A stretch of 64,000 nucleotides of DNA from Alistipes megaguti (GCF_900604385.1 NZ_LR027382.1:744001-808000), one strand, 5' to 3'; shown: positions 45,104-54,260, counted from the first letter of the stretch. The notes: generated by a model from the letters alone, not told the origin. Program-made: numbers and translations.

Positions 45104-46063
45104 TCATGCGCCGCAACCGACCGTGCGGATCCCGACATCCGGCTTCACCCCCGCCAAGCGGTCCAGTCCGGCCAGCAAACCGTAAAACGCAGCTTCGCCG
45201 ATATGTGCCGCCGGGGCAATCATCCGCAGCGTGGGCACCGCGGCAAGTTCCTCGCGAAGCACCGGTTCCATCAGGACGAACGAGCGTGAAATCTGCCCGC
45301 CCATCAACAAACATTCGATCCGGTTCCGGGCAAGCACCCCGCCGATCGCCCGGGCCAGAATCCGCCCCGCATCGGCAAAGGTCTCCCGCGCCGGAAGATC
45401 TCCGGCAAAGGCCATCCGTGCCAGATCGGCTACTGTCAGCGAAGGATCGCTGCAACCGCATCGTCCGGCATGGATTCGCAACAGCCCGCGCTTCGAGACC
45501 CAATCTTCGAGAATTCCGCCCCGGCAGGGGAGCCGGAAGATCGAGATCCGCGGCGAGCCCATCGGAGCATACTGGATTTCACGGTCCAGACAGCAGGCAA
45601 AGCCCAGTCCCGTGCCGAGTGTGACCAGAGCGGCATTGCCGAACGAACGGGCATTGCCGCGCGTCATCTCGCCCAGCAGGGCCGCATTGACATCGTGCAT
45701 GAAGCGGATCGGCATTTCAGCACCCGTCTCGGGCAGGCCGTGCAGCAGATCATCCAGCGAGAGGCCGTAGATCTGCCGGAACTTGTGCTCCATGAGCGGA
45801 ATGCCGCGGGCAAAATCAAAGGGTCCGGGAAATGCCACGCCCAGCCCCCCCAGGGTCTGGCCGCGCGACGAGACAAAGGCGGCGCCCCGGGCTACCGAAG
45901 CAGCCAGGGCCCCGACAATCTCATCGCGCGAGCCATCCGAAGGCATCGGACAGGAGAACTCCGATTCGGGGATCAGCTCCCCGGCAGAGTCTGCCACGAC
46001 GGCCTTGAGGAACGTCCCCCCGACGTCGAAGAGCAGGCGGCAGTTACTCCCGGTCGAATCCAT
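45104..46063 (-). CDS. ROK-family sugar kinase
   Basis: 319 residues. The N-terminal phosphate loop is DVGGTFLKAVV (about 10-20). The substrate region is FPGPFDFARG (about 80-89), with catalytic Asp in FMHDVNAALLGE (about 122-133). The ATP loop is LGTGLGFACCLD (about 149-160), and a cysteine cluster GRCGCSDP lies near 201-208, a reduced form of the ROK zinc motif. It phosphorylates a hexose or N-acyl hexosamine; the exact sugar is unknown. The start at 46063 gives MDSTGSN and overlaps the isomerase-like gene by 20 bases. Last gene of the leftward catabolic operon. Confidence 0.85.
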   Translation of the reverse strand: MDSTGSNCRLLFDVGGTFLKAVVADSAGELIPESEFSCPMPSDGSRDEIVGALAASVARGAAFVSSRGQTLGGLGVAFPGPFDFARGIPLMEHKFRQIYGLSLDDLLHGLPETGAEMPIRFMHDVNAALLGEMTRGNARSFGNAALVTLGTGLGFACCLDREIQYAPMGSPRISIFRLPCRGGILEDWVSKRGLLRIHAGRCGCSDPSLTVADLARMAFAGDLPARETFADAGRILARAIGGVLARNRIECLLMGGQISRSFVLMEPVLREELAAVPTLRMIAPAAHIGEAAFYGLLAGLDRLAGVKPDVGIRTVGCGA

Positions 46064-47903
46064 CCTTGAGCATTGTCTTGTGGACACAGATCGGTTCGGC
46101 CCGCAGATTCTCGATCACATAGCGGCCCATGTCGGCCGGAACCACCACCATATCCATGTATTCGGCATCGAAGAAGCGTTCGGGATGGTCGAGCGAACGG
46201 ATCCGCACCCGCTCGCCGTCGACAAGCGTCAGCACGTGGAAGCGGCCGCGGGTATCATCCTCGATGCTCCGCTCGAACTCCAGACGCCGGAGCGTGAAGT
46301 AGAGCAGATCATGCTCGCCGACGATATACTCGGCCCAGCCCTCGCCGGAACGAACCTCGCGCGGCTGCTGGACGATGTTCTGCCGCACCCAGCTCGTGCG
46401 TCGCTCCCGAACCAGATTGCGTTCGCCGTGCCACGTATGGATCGGGCGCGGTTTGCCGTCGAAATCCGGGCGCAGGTAATCGTAAAGCTTGTAGGTGTAG
46501 GAGCCGATCGTCAGGCTGCCGATCTCCAGCACCACCTGGTTCCGCCCCGACGAGTGGACCGTTCCGGCCGGAATCATCACCTGCAGACCGGGTTTGGAAT
46601 CCTCATAGCTGACATACTTCAGATAGTCTACGGGCTTGTACTCCTTGTCGGCCAGCTTGATGTCACGGATGAAGGCATCGATGTCGGCATCGTCCCGGAA
46701 CCCGATGAAGGTCCGGGCGTGGTGGCCAGCCACCACCACGTAGTAACTCTCGTCCTGACGTCCCAGCTCATCGAAATGGTCGTGGTTGTACTGCGCCCCG
46801 GAGTGCACCTGGATCGACATGTTGCCCGTACTGTGGTAGGAATCGTCGTAGTTGAAGCGGATGGGGAAATATCCGCCGAACTTCTCGACGCACTTCGCCC
46901 CCATGAGCGCCTCGCCCTCACGCTGCACGAAGGTGAAGAAGGGGAACTCAAGCCGTTCGGAACCGGCCTCCACCACGACGCTGACCTCCATCGGAATCAG
47001 ATCGAAAACCCAGGCGCAGTTGCGCATCGTATCGGGCAGATTGCGCAGCTTCTTGACGTAGGTTCCGCCCCAGACCCCCTCCAGATAGACGGGTTTGCAA
47101 CGGAACGGATAGAGCGCCAGTGCGGCAAAAATCTGCTCCAGAGCCTTGCGCGGAATCAGCTCCAGCCGGTCGGGATGGTCCGAACAGAGGTAATAGTCGA
47201 GCAACCCCTCGCGGAGCAGTTCGCCCCGCAGATGCACGGCCATCTCGAAATCGGCGTAGTAGCACCGGCGAATCACCTGATTGGCCGGACGTGCGGTCCG
47301 GTCGCCCAGATTGGCATACTCCCCGCGGCGGATGCGGAGAATCGACTCCTTGGGCGTCACGTCGAAATAACAGCGCACGTCATAGAGATCGCGCATCCGC
47401 GGCATCAGACAGCCGCTGCCGTAGACTACCACCACACGCCGCGTCCCCTCCGACGAACGCAGGCCGGCAATCCGCGTCCGGAAACCGGCCGCCCGGGACT
47501 CGTCGAGCAGCGCCTCGTAACCGCCGCGGAAAATGCGCCCGTAGAGCAGCGTGGGGTCCTTCTCCCGATCCCACTCCAGCAGCGGATCGATCAGGGCATG
47601 GATCTCCTCCTCGGTCTTGAGCACCTCGCGGAAATCAACCGCCTCAAGGGCGATGCCGCGCTGCAGCAGCTGCTGTGAAAGCAGGTTGATCATCCGCGAC
47701 CAGTCGGCCGTGGCATATCCGTCGAAGGCTGCCACGGGGCTCTTGCCGGGTGCCGCCTCCAGACGGGCGGCAAGTTCTGCGGCCAACGACCTGGCCGCCT
47801 CGAGCGTCCCGCTGACGACGGCCCCGACGGCTTCGGCCGGGAGCTGCGGGCGGTTGACCGCCCGGGGATCGTCATACGGGAAGGGGTTGTACATGAAACT
47901 CAT
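46044..47903 (-). CDS. Class I mannose-6-phosphate isomerase-like protein with extra N-terminal domain
   Basis: 619 residues, about twice a standard phosphomannose isomerase. The C-terminal part (about 285-619) has cupin metal ligands: QVHSGAQYNHDHFDE (about 365-379) and IPAGTVHSSGRNQVVLEIGS (about 449-468). The N-terminal part (about 25-270) resembles a uridine-kinase-type P-loop fold (VVVVYGSGCLMPRMRDLYDV, then VRCYFDVTPKESILRIRRG) but lacks a GKS/T loop; the matching place reads AAFDGYATADW. Likely isomerises a phosphorylated sugar; the front domain may be a dead kinase with a binding role. Between the sugar isomerase and the ROK kinase in one operon. Confidence 0.75.
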   Translation of the reverse strand: MSFMYNPFPYDDPRAVNRPQLPAEAVGAVVSGTLEAARSLAAELAARLEAAPGKSPVAAFDGYATADWSRMINLLSQQLLQRGIALEAVDFREVLKTEEEIHALIDPLLEWDREKDPTLLYGRIFRGGYEALLDESRAAGFRTRIAGLRSSEGTRRVVVVYGSGCLMPRMRDLYDVRCYFDVTPKESILRIRRGEYANLGDRTARPANQVIRRCYYADFEMAVHLRGELLREGLLDYYLCSDHPDRLELIPRKALEQIFAALALYPFRCKPVYLEGVWGGTYVKKLRNLPDTMRNCAWVFDLIPMEVSVVVEAGSERLEFPFFTFVQREGEALMGAKCVEKFGGYFPIRFNYDDSYHSTGNMSIQVHSGAQYNHDHFDELGRQDESYYVVVAGHHARTFIGFRDDADIDAFIRDIKLADKEYKPVDYLKYVSYEDSKPGLQVMIPAGTVHSSGRNQVVLEIGSLTIGSYTYKLYDYLRPDFDGKPRPIHTWHGERNLVRERRTSWVRQNIVQQPREVRSGEGWAEYIVGEHDLLYFTLRRLEFERSIEDDTRGRFHVLTLVDGERVRIRSLDHPERFFDAEYMDMVVVPADMGRYVIENLRAEPICVHKTMLKDGFDRE

Positions 47904-47933
47904 GAGACAATAGGTTTTTAAGGGTTAATGCAT

Positions 47934-49382
47934 TCAAACAATTGCGTGGTATTCGAAATCCATGATCCCGGCGAGCATCTCCAGTTCGCGCAGATAATCG
48001 CCGTCGACCAAAGCGAAATGCTGCGTGGTGCCGATCTTCAGAATCTCCTCGAAGAGCCGCTTGACGGGCACCACCGGACGGAAGATGCTGTGCGAATAGG
48101 TCGCCAGGATGTGTTCGCCCTCGAGCGAATCGACCAGCGTGGCCACCAGTTTGTAGCGCCCGTCGCACTCGACCAGCTGCGCCATGGTCTTGCGTCCCGG
48201 CGAGATCCGGTACCAGGCAAACGGCGCCCCGGCATACTTGTAGCTGGTCTTGGCAAAACGCACGTCGCGGGCAATCACGACATTCTGCTGCCAGGCCGGA
48301 TCGTTGTGGTCGTTGGGTCCGGCATGGCCTCCGGCAAAGGTCCCGTAATCGGTCTCGATGTGGAACGGCTCGAGGAAATTGACATGCCGGCCCGAAATCA
48401 GTTTCAGCAGATAGGTGATCAGACCGGCACCGATGTCGGCCTCGGGAACCAGCACCGAACAGTTGTCGTTGAACCACGGGTGGTAGAATCCGGCCCGCAG
48501 TCCGACCAGTTCGAACATCGCCCGGTCGATGTCGTTGAAGACCATCACGTCGATATCCGACTGCTCGGCCATCCGGGCCAGTCCGATCGAGGCACGCACC
48601 GAAGCTTCGAACTTGTCGCGGGCCACATCCTCCATCATCCGGTAGCGCGAGGTCAGAAGATCACAATAGGCCTTGAGTTCCGCATCGCTCACGGCGTCGA
48701 TCACCTCGCCGTAGGTCGAATAGGGCAGGAAACGAATCTCGGGACCCAGTTTGGTGAAGAGATCGTAGGGGTCGATATAGGTGGACCACATCGCCTCGTT
48801 GTAGTTGGCCAGCAGTCCGACGTTCGACTGCCGCAGGATGGCCCGGGCCCGGGCCGCCGAAGCAAAGAGCCGGATCTGCGAGGTCACCTCCTCGCGCGAG
48901 CCCATCACGACACGGAGATGCCGGCGCCCCGTGCGGGGCACCGATCCGGACGCCTCGAGCGATCCGACGAGCGTCCCGGCGCAGAGGTAATCGATGAAAT
49001 CATCCTCGTCGAGCGTATCGTGGAACGAGACATGGTCCCGGGCCGCATTCACGAAGAGGATCGGCACCTGGGGCATGTCGCGCAGGAAGCGGATCCAGGC
49101 GAAATCCTCCGACCAGGAGAGAAACTCCGCAATCACGAAATCCACCTTCTCGAGATAGAACCGGTCCATGGCGGCCATCACCTCCTCCTTTTCGTAGACG
49201 ATACCCGGGAATACCACATCCAGGAAATCCATCGTCGCGAGAATCCGCTTCACATCGGCATCCTTCCGTTCGGCATAGGTGCCGCGCTTCAATCCTTCGC
49301 CCAGCATCTTGAAGCGGGGCGATGCGATCAGCAGCAAGCCTGCTTTCGCTTTTCTGGTTTTCAGGTTACTGTTCATGGTCAA
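47934..49382 (-). CDS. L-fucose/L-arabinose isomerase-family protein
   Basis: 482 residues, cytoplasmic. The FucI/AraA fold is suggested by GLLLIASPRFKMLGEGL, FVIAEFLSWSEDFAW, VGLLANYNEAMW, MVFNDIDRAMFELVGLRAGF, and the C-terminal FVGGH-like region HIETDYGTFAGGHAGPNDHN (about 347-366), plus ISPGRKTMAQLVECDG. Glu, Asp and His residues in these are candidates for the manganese site. The pentose, 6-deoxyhexose or hexose handled is not clear. The start overlaps the transporter gene end by 17 bases. Confidence 0.75.
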   Translation of the reverse strand: MTMNSNLKTRKAKAGLLLIASPRFKMLGEGLKRGTYAERKDADVKRILATMDFLDVVFPGIVYEKEEVMAAMDRFYLEKVDFVIAEFLSWSEDFAWIRFLRDMPQVPILFVNAARDHVSFHDTLDEDDFIDYLCAGTLVGSLEASGSVPRTGRRHLRVVMGSREEVTSQIRLFASAARARAILRQSNVGLLANYNEAMWSTYIDPYDLFTKLGPEIRFLPYSTYGEVIDAVSDAELKAYCDLLTSRYRMMEDVARDKFEASVRASIGLARMAEQSDIDVMVFNDIDRAMFELVGLRAGFYHPWFNDNCSVLVPEADIGAGLITYLLKLISGRHVNFLEPFHIETDYGTFAGGHAGPNDHNDPAWQQNVVIARDVRFAKTSYKYAGAPFAWYRISPGRKTMAQLVECDGRYKLVATLVDSLEGEHILATYSHSIFRPVVPVKRLFEEILKIGTTQHFALVDGDYLRELEMLAGIMDFEYHAIV

Positions 49383-50688
49383 TCTTATTGTAGTCTTTCA
49401 AATAGAAGAGTTTGGCCCCCAGGACCATGCCGGCTCCGCATATCAGCCAGACGACGGCCAGCATCGAAATGCCGAACGAGAGCCCCACGGCCTGCTTCAC
49501 GGCTCCCAGCACCACGGGAGCCAGCGCTCCGATACCGAAGCCGATCATCATCATCAGACTCGAGGCCGAAGAGTGATAACGCGGCGGAATGACGTCGTAA
49601 AGCACCGTATAGGTGTTGGCATCGAAGAAGGCCCGGGCAAAGCCGAAACCGGCGAAACCGACGTAAATCACCCACAGCGTGGCCGAATTGCCCATCAGCA
49701 GGATAAAGGGTACGGCAGCCAGCAGTCCGAATCCCTGCATGGCCATCCGCCAGGCGGGATGAAGCCGACCCAGCCGGTCGGAGAGCCTCCCGGCCAGCAG
49801 CACCCCGAAGAAGGCAAACAGATGGGTGTAGAACATCGAATGGAAGCCGGCCCCCGAAAGATCCATGTCGAAACGCTCGAAGAGATACGTGGGCATCCAC
49901 GTGAGATATCCCGTCAGAACGAAGATCAGTCCCGCGAAGCAGACGGTCAGAATCAGGGCCGTCGGGGTGGTGAAGACCAATCGGAAGCCATCCGTCAGAC
50001 GCGCCCTGGGCGCCGCAGCACGGGTCGCGGAGTCCGGTGCTGCGGCAGCCGTTTCGGGTGTCGCCCCGACAGCCGCTTCGGGTGTCGCTTCGGCAGCCGG
50101 GTCCCGCTTGTCCTTCAGCCGGAAGATCATGACGATGCCGTGAATCACGCCGATGGATCCGAACACATAGAAGGCGCTCCGCCATCCCCACAGCTGTCCG
50201 ATGTAACCGGCTGCATACCCGCTGATGATGATCCCGATGTAGTAGGCCGTCTGGTGGATCGACATGGCAAAGGCCCGGGTCCGTTCGTGATACTGGGCCA
50301 GCAGCGAATAGTTGGCCGGTCCGAAGAAAGCCTCGCCGCCGCCCGTCGCAATGCTGCGCATCATGACCAGCATCAGAAATCCGTTGCAGAGGCCCGTGAA
50401 CATCGTCGCCACGCTCCAGAAGAGAATGCTCCCCGTCACGATCCACTTCCGGCTGAAACGGTCGCCCACCAGCCCTCCGATGGGAACCAGCACGGCATAG
50501 AAGAGGTTGAAAATCGTTGCGATGGACCCGATTGCCACGTCGCTCAGACCCAGATCCTCCCGAATGAGCGGGAGAACCACGTTGAAGACCTGACGATCGG
50601 CCTGATTGAGCAGGTAGGCGACCCACAGCAGGGCCAGAACCTCCCATTTGTAACGGGCGCAGAGGCGCCCGACAGCTGCCTGATTCAT
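49366..50688 (-). CDS. MFS sugar or acid transporter
   Basis: 440 residues with about 12 membrane helices. The loop 2-3 MFS signature is GGLVGDRFSRKWIV (about 71-84), with a related GRLSDRLGRLHP (about 300-311) in the second half. The central loop (about 205-235) is Ala/Pro-rich and soluble. Relatives belong to the ACS/hexuronate and sugar branch. It likely brings the released monosaccharide into the cytoplasm for the isomerase. 15 bases downstream of the glycosidase gene and overlapping the isomerase. Confidence 0.88.
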   Translation of the reverse strand: MNQAAVGRLCARYKWEVLALLWVAYLLNQADRQVFNVVLPLIREDLGLSDVAIGSIATIFNLFYAVLVPIGGLVGDRFSRKWIVTGSILFWSVATMFTGLCNGFLMLVMMRSIATGGGEAFFGPANYSLLAQYHERTRAFAMSIHQTAYYIGIIISGYAAGYIGQLWGWRSAFYVFGSIGVIHGIVMIFRLKDKRDPAAEATPEAAVGATPETAAAAPDSATRAAAPRARLTDGFRLVFTTPTALILTVCFAGLIFVLTGYLTWMPTYLFERFDMDLSGAGFHSMFYTHLFAFFGVLLAGRLSDRLGRLHPAWRMAMQGFGLLAAVPFILLMGNSATLWVIYVGFAGFGFARAFFDANTYTVLYDVIPPRYHSSASSLMMMIGFGIGALAPVVLGAVKQAVGLSFGISMLAVVWLICGAGMVLGAKLFYLKDYNKIDHEQ

Positions 50689-50702
50689 GATCTCCCGGTT
50701 TT

Positions 50703-52175
50703 TCAGTACAACATGTCGTCACTCGTCCCGGCGGCCTGACGCTCCGCCCCCTTATTGCGGAACGGAACCGCATCGCGCTCCATGAGCAGCATCGGCGAAT
50801 CCCACACCGGACATCCGGTGAATTTCATACCCCCGCCATCCCGGTTACCATGGGGCTGCGGCAACTCGAAGATCCGCCCCGTAACGGGTTCTACCAGCAC
50901 AGGATCCTGCAGCGAAAGCCCGTCGACACGCAATTCGATCCGCTCCCAGGTCAGATCGTCGGAGGGGATGCGATCCCCGTACCAGAACATCACGCCGATC
51001 GTCGTACCGGCCGAGTCGGCCAGCGACACCAGTTCGATCTCCCGGGCGGTATTGGCCCGGAAGGCCGGACGTCCGGAGGCCTGCACCCCGTCGTGCAACA
51101 GGTTGACCAGATGCTGCATGGCGTGGTACGACGGACGCTTGTAGACCACCTGCTTCAGCAGATTGGCCCGCAACAGCCCGAACGACTGCAACATGTTGGG
51201 GTACTGATTGTCGATGATGGCAAAAATCGAAGAGCGGATTCCCAGCGCAAAGTCATTGGCCAGTCGCCGCGAAACCCACTTCGCCTGGCTGTATTCGCTC
51301 CACTCGTGGTAGCGCAGTGCATGAGCCCACTCGAGAATCGACGGACAGCCGCTCTCGCCCGAAAAGAGGCGGATCCGCGGATCGTACGACGCCACGAGTT
51401 TCGCCAGAGCCTCGATACCGGGCGTGGCATCATCCGGATTTTCGTGATAGGGATGGAAGCTCACGTAGTCGATCAAATTCAATTTGCCCCGTTCACGCAA
51501 CAGATCCAACACGCTGCCCGTGAAGTCGAGCGGCATGCGCGAGAGTCCGAAACCGATGATCACCGCCTCGGGATCGACCCGACGAACCGCCTCCGCGGTC
51601 CGGATCAGCAGCTCGCCGTATGCGTCGGCCTGGTTGGTTCCGCGCAGGTTGGGCTCGTTCCACACCTCCCACTCGTGCACCCGATCCCGGTAACGCTCGA
51701 CAACGGCCGTCACGTAGCGTTCCCAAGCCTGAAGCGTGGCCTCGTCGGTGAAGATCCGCGATCCGAGACTCTTCTGGGCCCCGTAGACCGGATTCCCGTA
51801 GGCCAGGCACATCCACGGCCGAATCCCCTGTTCACACAGGCCGTCGACCACTTCGTCGAGCCATTCGAAATCGTAACGGCCCTTTTTCTGTTCGCATCGC
51901 GCCCAGCCGCTCTGGATACGCGCCGCCCCGACTCCCAACTCGCCGACATAGGATTTGTAGGCCGAAAAATCGGCATAGTCCCGATCGAGACACTCACAAC
52001 CCACCGACCAGCGCGGATTGTCCAGTTCGCGGGAGGTTCTGGGTTCGATTCGCCCGATCATCTCCAGACCCGGCGACACGGACTGAAGCCGTTTCCACGT
52101 CAAAGACCAATGCTGGGCCGGAGCCACCGCCGGAAGCAACATACCAAAGAGCAACACAAGGAAAGTTTTTTTCAT
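50703..52175 (-). CDS. Clan GH-A glycoside hydrolase
   Basis: 490 residues with a signal peptide (MKKTFLVLLFGMLLPAVAPA). A TIM-barrel retaining hydrolase: acid/base Glu in WEVWNEPNLRGTN (about 177-189), nucleophile Glu in IRLFSGESGCPS (about 268-279), plus DYVSFHPYHENP between them. The pattern is nearest to GH39/GH5-type enzymes; the family number needs a profile search. The start at 52175 gives a clean signal peptide; two earlier in-frame Met codons (52205 and 52220) are possible. First gene of the leftward operon glycosidase-MFS-isomerase-PMI-kinase. Confidence 0.82.
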   Translation of the reverse strand: MKKTFLVLLFGMLLPAVAPAQHWSLTWKRLQSVSPGLEMIGRIEPRTSRELDNPRWSVGCECLDRDYADFSAYKSYVGELGVGAARIQSGWARCEQKKGRYDFEWLDEVVDGLCEQGIRPWMCLAYGNPVYGAQKSLGSRIFTDEATLQAWERYVTAVVERYRDRVHEWEVWNEPNLRGTNQADAYGELLIRTAEAVRRVDPEAVIIGFGLSRMPLDFTGSVLDLLRERGKLNLIDYVSFHPYHENPDDATPGIEALAKLVASYDPRIRLFSGESGCPSILEWAHALRYHEWSEYSQAKWVSRRLANDFALGIRSSIFAIIDNQYPNMLQSFGLLRANLLKQVVYKRPSYHAMQHLVNLLHDGVQASGRPAFRANTAREIELVSLADSAGTTIGVMFWYGDRIPSDDLTWERIELRVDGLSLQDPVLVEPVTGRIFELPQPHGNRDGGGMKFTGCPVWDSPMLLMERDAVPFRNKGAERQAAGTSDDMLY

Positions 52176-52204
52176 TTCACGAAGGCTGGTTAACAGTTTT
52201 TTCA

Positions 52205-52212
52205 TATCTTTG
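52205..52212 (+). promoter_or_regulatory. Putative -7 box of the GntR gene
   Basis: TATCTTTG (52205-52212) matches TAnnTTTG, with no strong TTTG upstream. The transcript would run through the operator-like repeats before the start at 52338. Confidence 0.45.
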
Positions 52213-52237
52213 TAACACACAACAGAAAAGGAATGAG

Positions 52238-52308
52238 GTGTGGTATTCCTTCATGATTAGTGTTGTGTAGTGTGGTGCAAATATAGCCATTTTTTTACAC
52301 ATTCCAAC
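52238..52308 (-). promoter_or_regulatory. Promoter and operator of the glycosidase operon
   Basis: On the minus strand, TTG (52306-52308), a 20-nt spacer and TATATTTG (52278-52285). Directly downstream of the start lie GTGTGGT elements (plus strand 52270-52276 and 52238-52244) and the 18-mer GTGTTGTGTAGTGTGGTG (52260-52277) shared with the susC leader. Repressor or activator binding here would touch both divergent transcripts. Confidence 0.65.
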
Positions 52309-52337
52309 TTTTTATTTCATTTTTTTAAACGACAGGT

Positions 52338-53372
52338 ATGTCGGAAAAGATCAAGATCGATCCGGAGAGTCAGACTCCGGTCTACAAACAGATAGTCGGA
52401 CAGATCGAACAATATATCCGCAACGGGGAGTATCCCGAGGGATATCTGTTACCATCGATGAACGAGTTGTCGGCCATGCTCGACATCTCGAAAGAGACTG
52501 TCAAGAAGGCCTACTCCATCCTTCGGAACAAAGACTACATCGACGCCAAACAGGGTAAGGGATTCTATGTGGCAGCGAAAGGCGACGCCAGCAAGCTCAA
52601 CATCCTCGTGCTGTTCGACAAGCTGAGCACCTACAAGCAGGTGCTCTTCAACTCGTTTGCCGAGGAGATCGGCAATGCGGCCGAGGTCACCATCCGGCTC
52701 CACAACCAGAATGTCGACCTGCTCGAATACTACATCGACGAAAATCTCGACCTGTTTGACTACTACGTCATCACGCCGCATTTTCCGCTCGATGCCGTAA
52801 CGCAAAAACGGGTGCTGAAGATCCTCACACGAATTCCCAACCGCAAACTCATCCTCGCCGACCACTGGATGAAGGAACTCCCCGGAAACTACGGCGCCGT
52901 CTATCAGGATTTCGACAGCGATGCCTACGAAGGTCTCGGATACGGACTCAAAAAGCTCAAGAACTACTCGAAACTCAACGTCGTGACGCTGCCCTCCAGC
53001 CTCTATTACGCATCGGTAAGCAAAGCCGTCGAACGCTTCTGCCGGGACAACGACATCGCCGTGGAGTTTCACACGAAGATTACGCCGGAGATCATCCGCG
53101 AAAAGGAGGTATACCTGATCCTCAACAGCCAATACGACCTGGGGCTGATCGAACTGGTCCGCAGGGCCCGCGAACTCCACTACAAGGTGGGACGCGACAT
53201 CAGCATCATCTCCTACAACGAATCGCCGATCAACGAAATCATCCTCAACGGTCTGACGACCATTTCGACCGATTTCCGACAGATGGGCATTCTCGTTGCA
53301 CGCATGATTCTCGACAAGACGCCGGCCAAAATCAAGTGTGACTTTCAGATGATCCGCCGCAATACGTTCTGA
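52338..53372 (+). CDS. GntR-type regulator with sugar-binding-like C-terminal domain
   Basis: 344 residues. A GntR winged helix covers about 8-78 (PVYKQIVGQIEQYIRNGEYP, then LPSMNELSAMLDISKETVKK). From about 88 a LacI/periplasmic-binding-like domain follows (KLNILVLFDKLSTYKQVLFN, then DISIISYNESPINEIILNGL). The layout is that of FucR-type regulators of Bacteroides sugar loci. Divergent from the glycosidase operon, whose promoter region shares an operator-like 18-mer with the susC leader. It probably senses the sugar, or its phosphate, made by this locus and controls all three transcripts, including its own. Confidence 0.88.
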   Translation: MSEKIKIDPESQTPVYKQIVGQIEQYIRNGEYPEGYLLPSMNELSAMLDISKETVKKAYSILRNKDYIDAKQGKGFYVAAKGDASKLNILVLFDKLSTYKQVLFNSFAEEIGNAAEVTIRLHNQNVDLLEYYIDENLDLFDYYVITPHFPLDAVTQKRVLKILTRIPNRKLILADHWMKELPGNYGAVYQDFDSDAYEGLGYGLKKLKNYSKLNVVTLPSSLYYASVSKAVERFCRDNDIAVEFHTKITPEIIREKEVYLILNSQYDLGLIELVRRARELHYKVGRDISIISYNESPINEIILNGLTTISTDFRQMGILVARMILDKTPAKIKCDFQMIRRNTF

Positions 53373-53488
53373 GAAGGGGCCCGTCACCGGACGAAACCGT
53401 CCCCCGGCAGTGCGCCCCGCATCAGAACAAGCAGGGAGCGAAAGAAAAATAGCGACAGACACACCATCCGACGCGGGAAATGCGTTAT

Positions 53489-53521
53489 ATGATTGCCGGT
53501 TCAACAAGAGCCGGCAATCAT
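53489..53521 (+). terminator. Hairpin after the GntR gene
   Basis: A perfect 11-bp stem (53489-53499 with 53511-53521), 11-nt loop, with only a weak T-containing tail. It lies 23 bases before the DUF4251 start. Confidence 0.5.
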
Positions 53522-53543
53522 CATTCTCAGAAACAAGGCGAAT

Positions 53544-54149
53544 ATGAACAAGTTGTTTTTGATTTTGGCCGCCGTACTGCTGATGCAGACGACCGCCGAA
53601 GCGCAGACCGAACGCCGGATCTACACCCAAGCCGAACAGGCCGCCATGCAGGACCGGTCCGAAGAGTCCGCGACTCAGGAGAAGGCTCTCGAAAAAGAGC
53701 TGCAACGGATGCAGGACTCTATCGACTACGTACAGGCCGTACGAGCGCTGGAGAAACTCGATTTCGTCGTGGAGGCCGACAAGCTCGTCTTCCGGCACGG
53801 AGAGTCCGCTTTCGTGAATTCGACAACCAATTTCGTCTCGCTGAAAGACGATCAGGCCGTCGTCCAGATTGCTCCGTTCAACGGAGGTGGTCCCAACGGG
53901 GTCGGCGGCATTACCCTCAAAGGCACCGCTTCGGACATCCGGGTCAAAACCGACCGCAAGGGGAATACCTTTTTCACGATGAACGTCATGGGGGCCGCCC
54001 TGTCGGCCTATGTGACTTTCACGCTGCCCAAAGGCACCAACTACACCTCCGTGACGGTGGAACCTACCTTCAACGGGAATCGGATCACCTTCTACGGCAA
54101 ACTCCTGCCGGTAAAACACGCCAGGACGTTCGAGGGACGAAGCCTCTGA
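53544..54149 (+). CDS. DUF4251 exported protein
   Basis: 201 residues. Signal peptide 1-20 (ending AEAQT), a short charged helix (about 28-65, EKALEKELQRMQDSIDYVQA), then a beta-rich DUF4251-type domain (LEKLDFVVEADKLVFRHGES onward, with NFVSLKDDQAVVQIAP and GGITLKGTASDI). The function is unknown; proteins of this family are common in Bacteroidota envelopes. The start at 53544 (MNKLFLIL) is preferred to the in-frame one at 53493 because of the signal peptide. Monocistronic with a strong terminator. Confidence 0.82.
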   Translation: MNKLFLILAAVLLMQTTAEAQTERRIYTQAEQAAMQDRSEESATQEKALEKELQRMQDSIDYVQAVRALEKLDFVVEADKLVFRHGESAFVNSTTNFVSLKDDQAVVQIAPFNGGGPNGVGGITLKGTASDIRVKTDRKGNTFFTMNVMGAALSAYVTFTLPKGTNYTSVTVEPTFNGNRITFYGKLLPVKHARTFEGRSL

Positions 54150-54205
54150 CCAACGTTCAGAGCTCCGCACCGTCCGCCGAAGGGAACGACATGCTGCACT
54201 CTGTT

Positions 54206-54241
54206 AAAAAGGGGGCGATTCCAAGGAATCGCCCCCTTTTT
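54206..54241 (+). terminator. Terminator of the DUF4251 gene
   Basis: A perfect 17-bp stem (54206-54222 with 54225-54241, loop AA) with A run before and five T at the end; works on both strands and also faces the end of the DUF4838 gene. Confidence 0.85.
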
Positions 54242-54260
54242 CGGTTGAAGCCGCACCGCA

